A DNA stretch of 33,891 nucleotides from Campylobacterales bacterium. GTDB taxonomy: Bacteria; Campylobacterota; Campylobacteria; Campylobacterales; QNZT01. Below the pieces are notes generated by a model, which was not told where the DNA came from, did no database searches, and worked only from the letters and a program-made list of their open reading frames with translations. Shown in pieces: positions 33,833 through 33,891 of the stretch. A program made the position numbers and the translations under genes. The stretch spans positions 1 to 33,891 of the forward strand of contig JAMONX010000098.1 in assembly GCA_027066435.1 (NCBI GenBank). The letters run 5' to 3'. Within the stretch, counting starts at the first letter, position 1; every line of letters starts with the position of its first letter.

Positions 33833-33891
33833 CATCAAGCTACCATTTTTCCCTCCCATAGGATTTGGTATTATATTCCAAAAGTTTCTTT

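Noticed and set aside
33826-33859. 11-codon minus-strand ORF near the window end
   Set aside because: Too short, no homology recognisable, and its stop falls in the putative promoter of the ICMT-like gene.
1-33891. CRISPR arrays, tRNA/rRNA genes, transposases, prophage genes
   Set aside because: Looked for regularly spaced repeats, cloverleaf-like sequence and characteristic proteins; none found.

Overview
The window is AT-rich, with short intergenic gaps, and codon use and gene content point to Campylobacterota (the former Epsilonproteobacteria), probably a Sulfurimonas/Sulfurovum/Arcobacter-like free-living member. Supporting signs are the CZB chemoreceptor paired with a PAS protein, the fapA-ruvA-ddl gene string, and frequent TTG/GTG starts. 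The genus is an inference from the sequence alone. No rRNA, tRNA, IS element, prophage or CRISPR array was seen.

Layout. 1-1.6 kb: a PAS protein (cut by the window edge) overlapping a soluble CZB-type chemoreceptor. 1.65-3.6 kb (minus): an OmpA/BON envelope protein coupled to a DUF4332 membrane protein that carries an internal 36-residue duplication. 3.8-8.35 kb (plus): a tight operon of dsbD, an M48 protease, prmC and an MlaF-like ABC ATPase. 8.36-9.9 kb (minus): a degenerate GGDEF protein, a 334-bp gap holding a candidate structured RNA, and kdsB. 9.94-14.85 kb (plus): an overlapping run of a TrmN6-like methylase, a YkgJ-type cysteine cluster protein, a TPR lipoprotein, trpC and TRAP dctQM without a binding protein. 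15-17.1 kb: a cadherin-like/DUF1566 lipoprotein. 17.15-17.4 kb (minus): a small secreted Cys-rich protein.

The most interesting region is 17.4-27.6 kb. Five minus-strand genes, three of their four junctions being 4-nt overlaps, look like a synthase-dependent exopolysaccharide machine: an outer-membrane TPR/beta-barrel exporter, a soluble protein resembling the cellulose regulator BcsE (with a degenerate GGDEF that keeps an RxxD c-di-GMP site), a family-2 glycosyltransferase, a 62-residue single-pass membrane protein, and a membrane-anchored CE4-type deacetylase. Divergent from it is a DUF1800 lipoprotein plus Tat-exported DUF1501 pair. The combination resembles pgaABCD in parts and bcsEF in others, and matches no operon I know.

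27.6-31.2 kb (minus): fapA, ruvA and ddl. 31.3-33.1 kb (plus): an OmpR-type response regulator and histidine kinase. The window ends with an ICMT-like membrane methyltransferase. A sequence box shared by the two-component promoter and the dsbD promoter, at identical spacing to the -10, suggests a small regulon.
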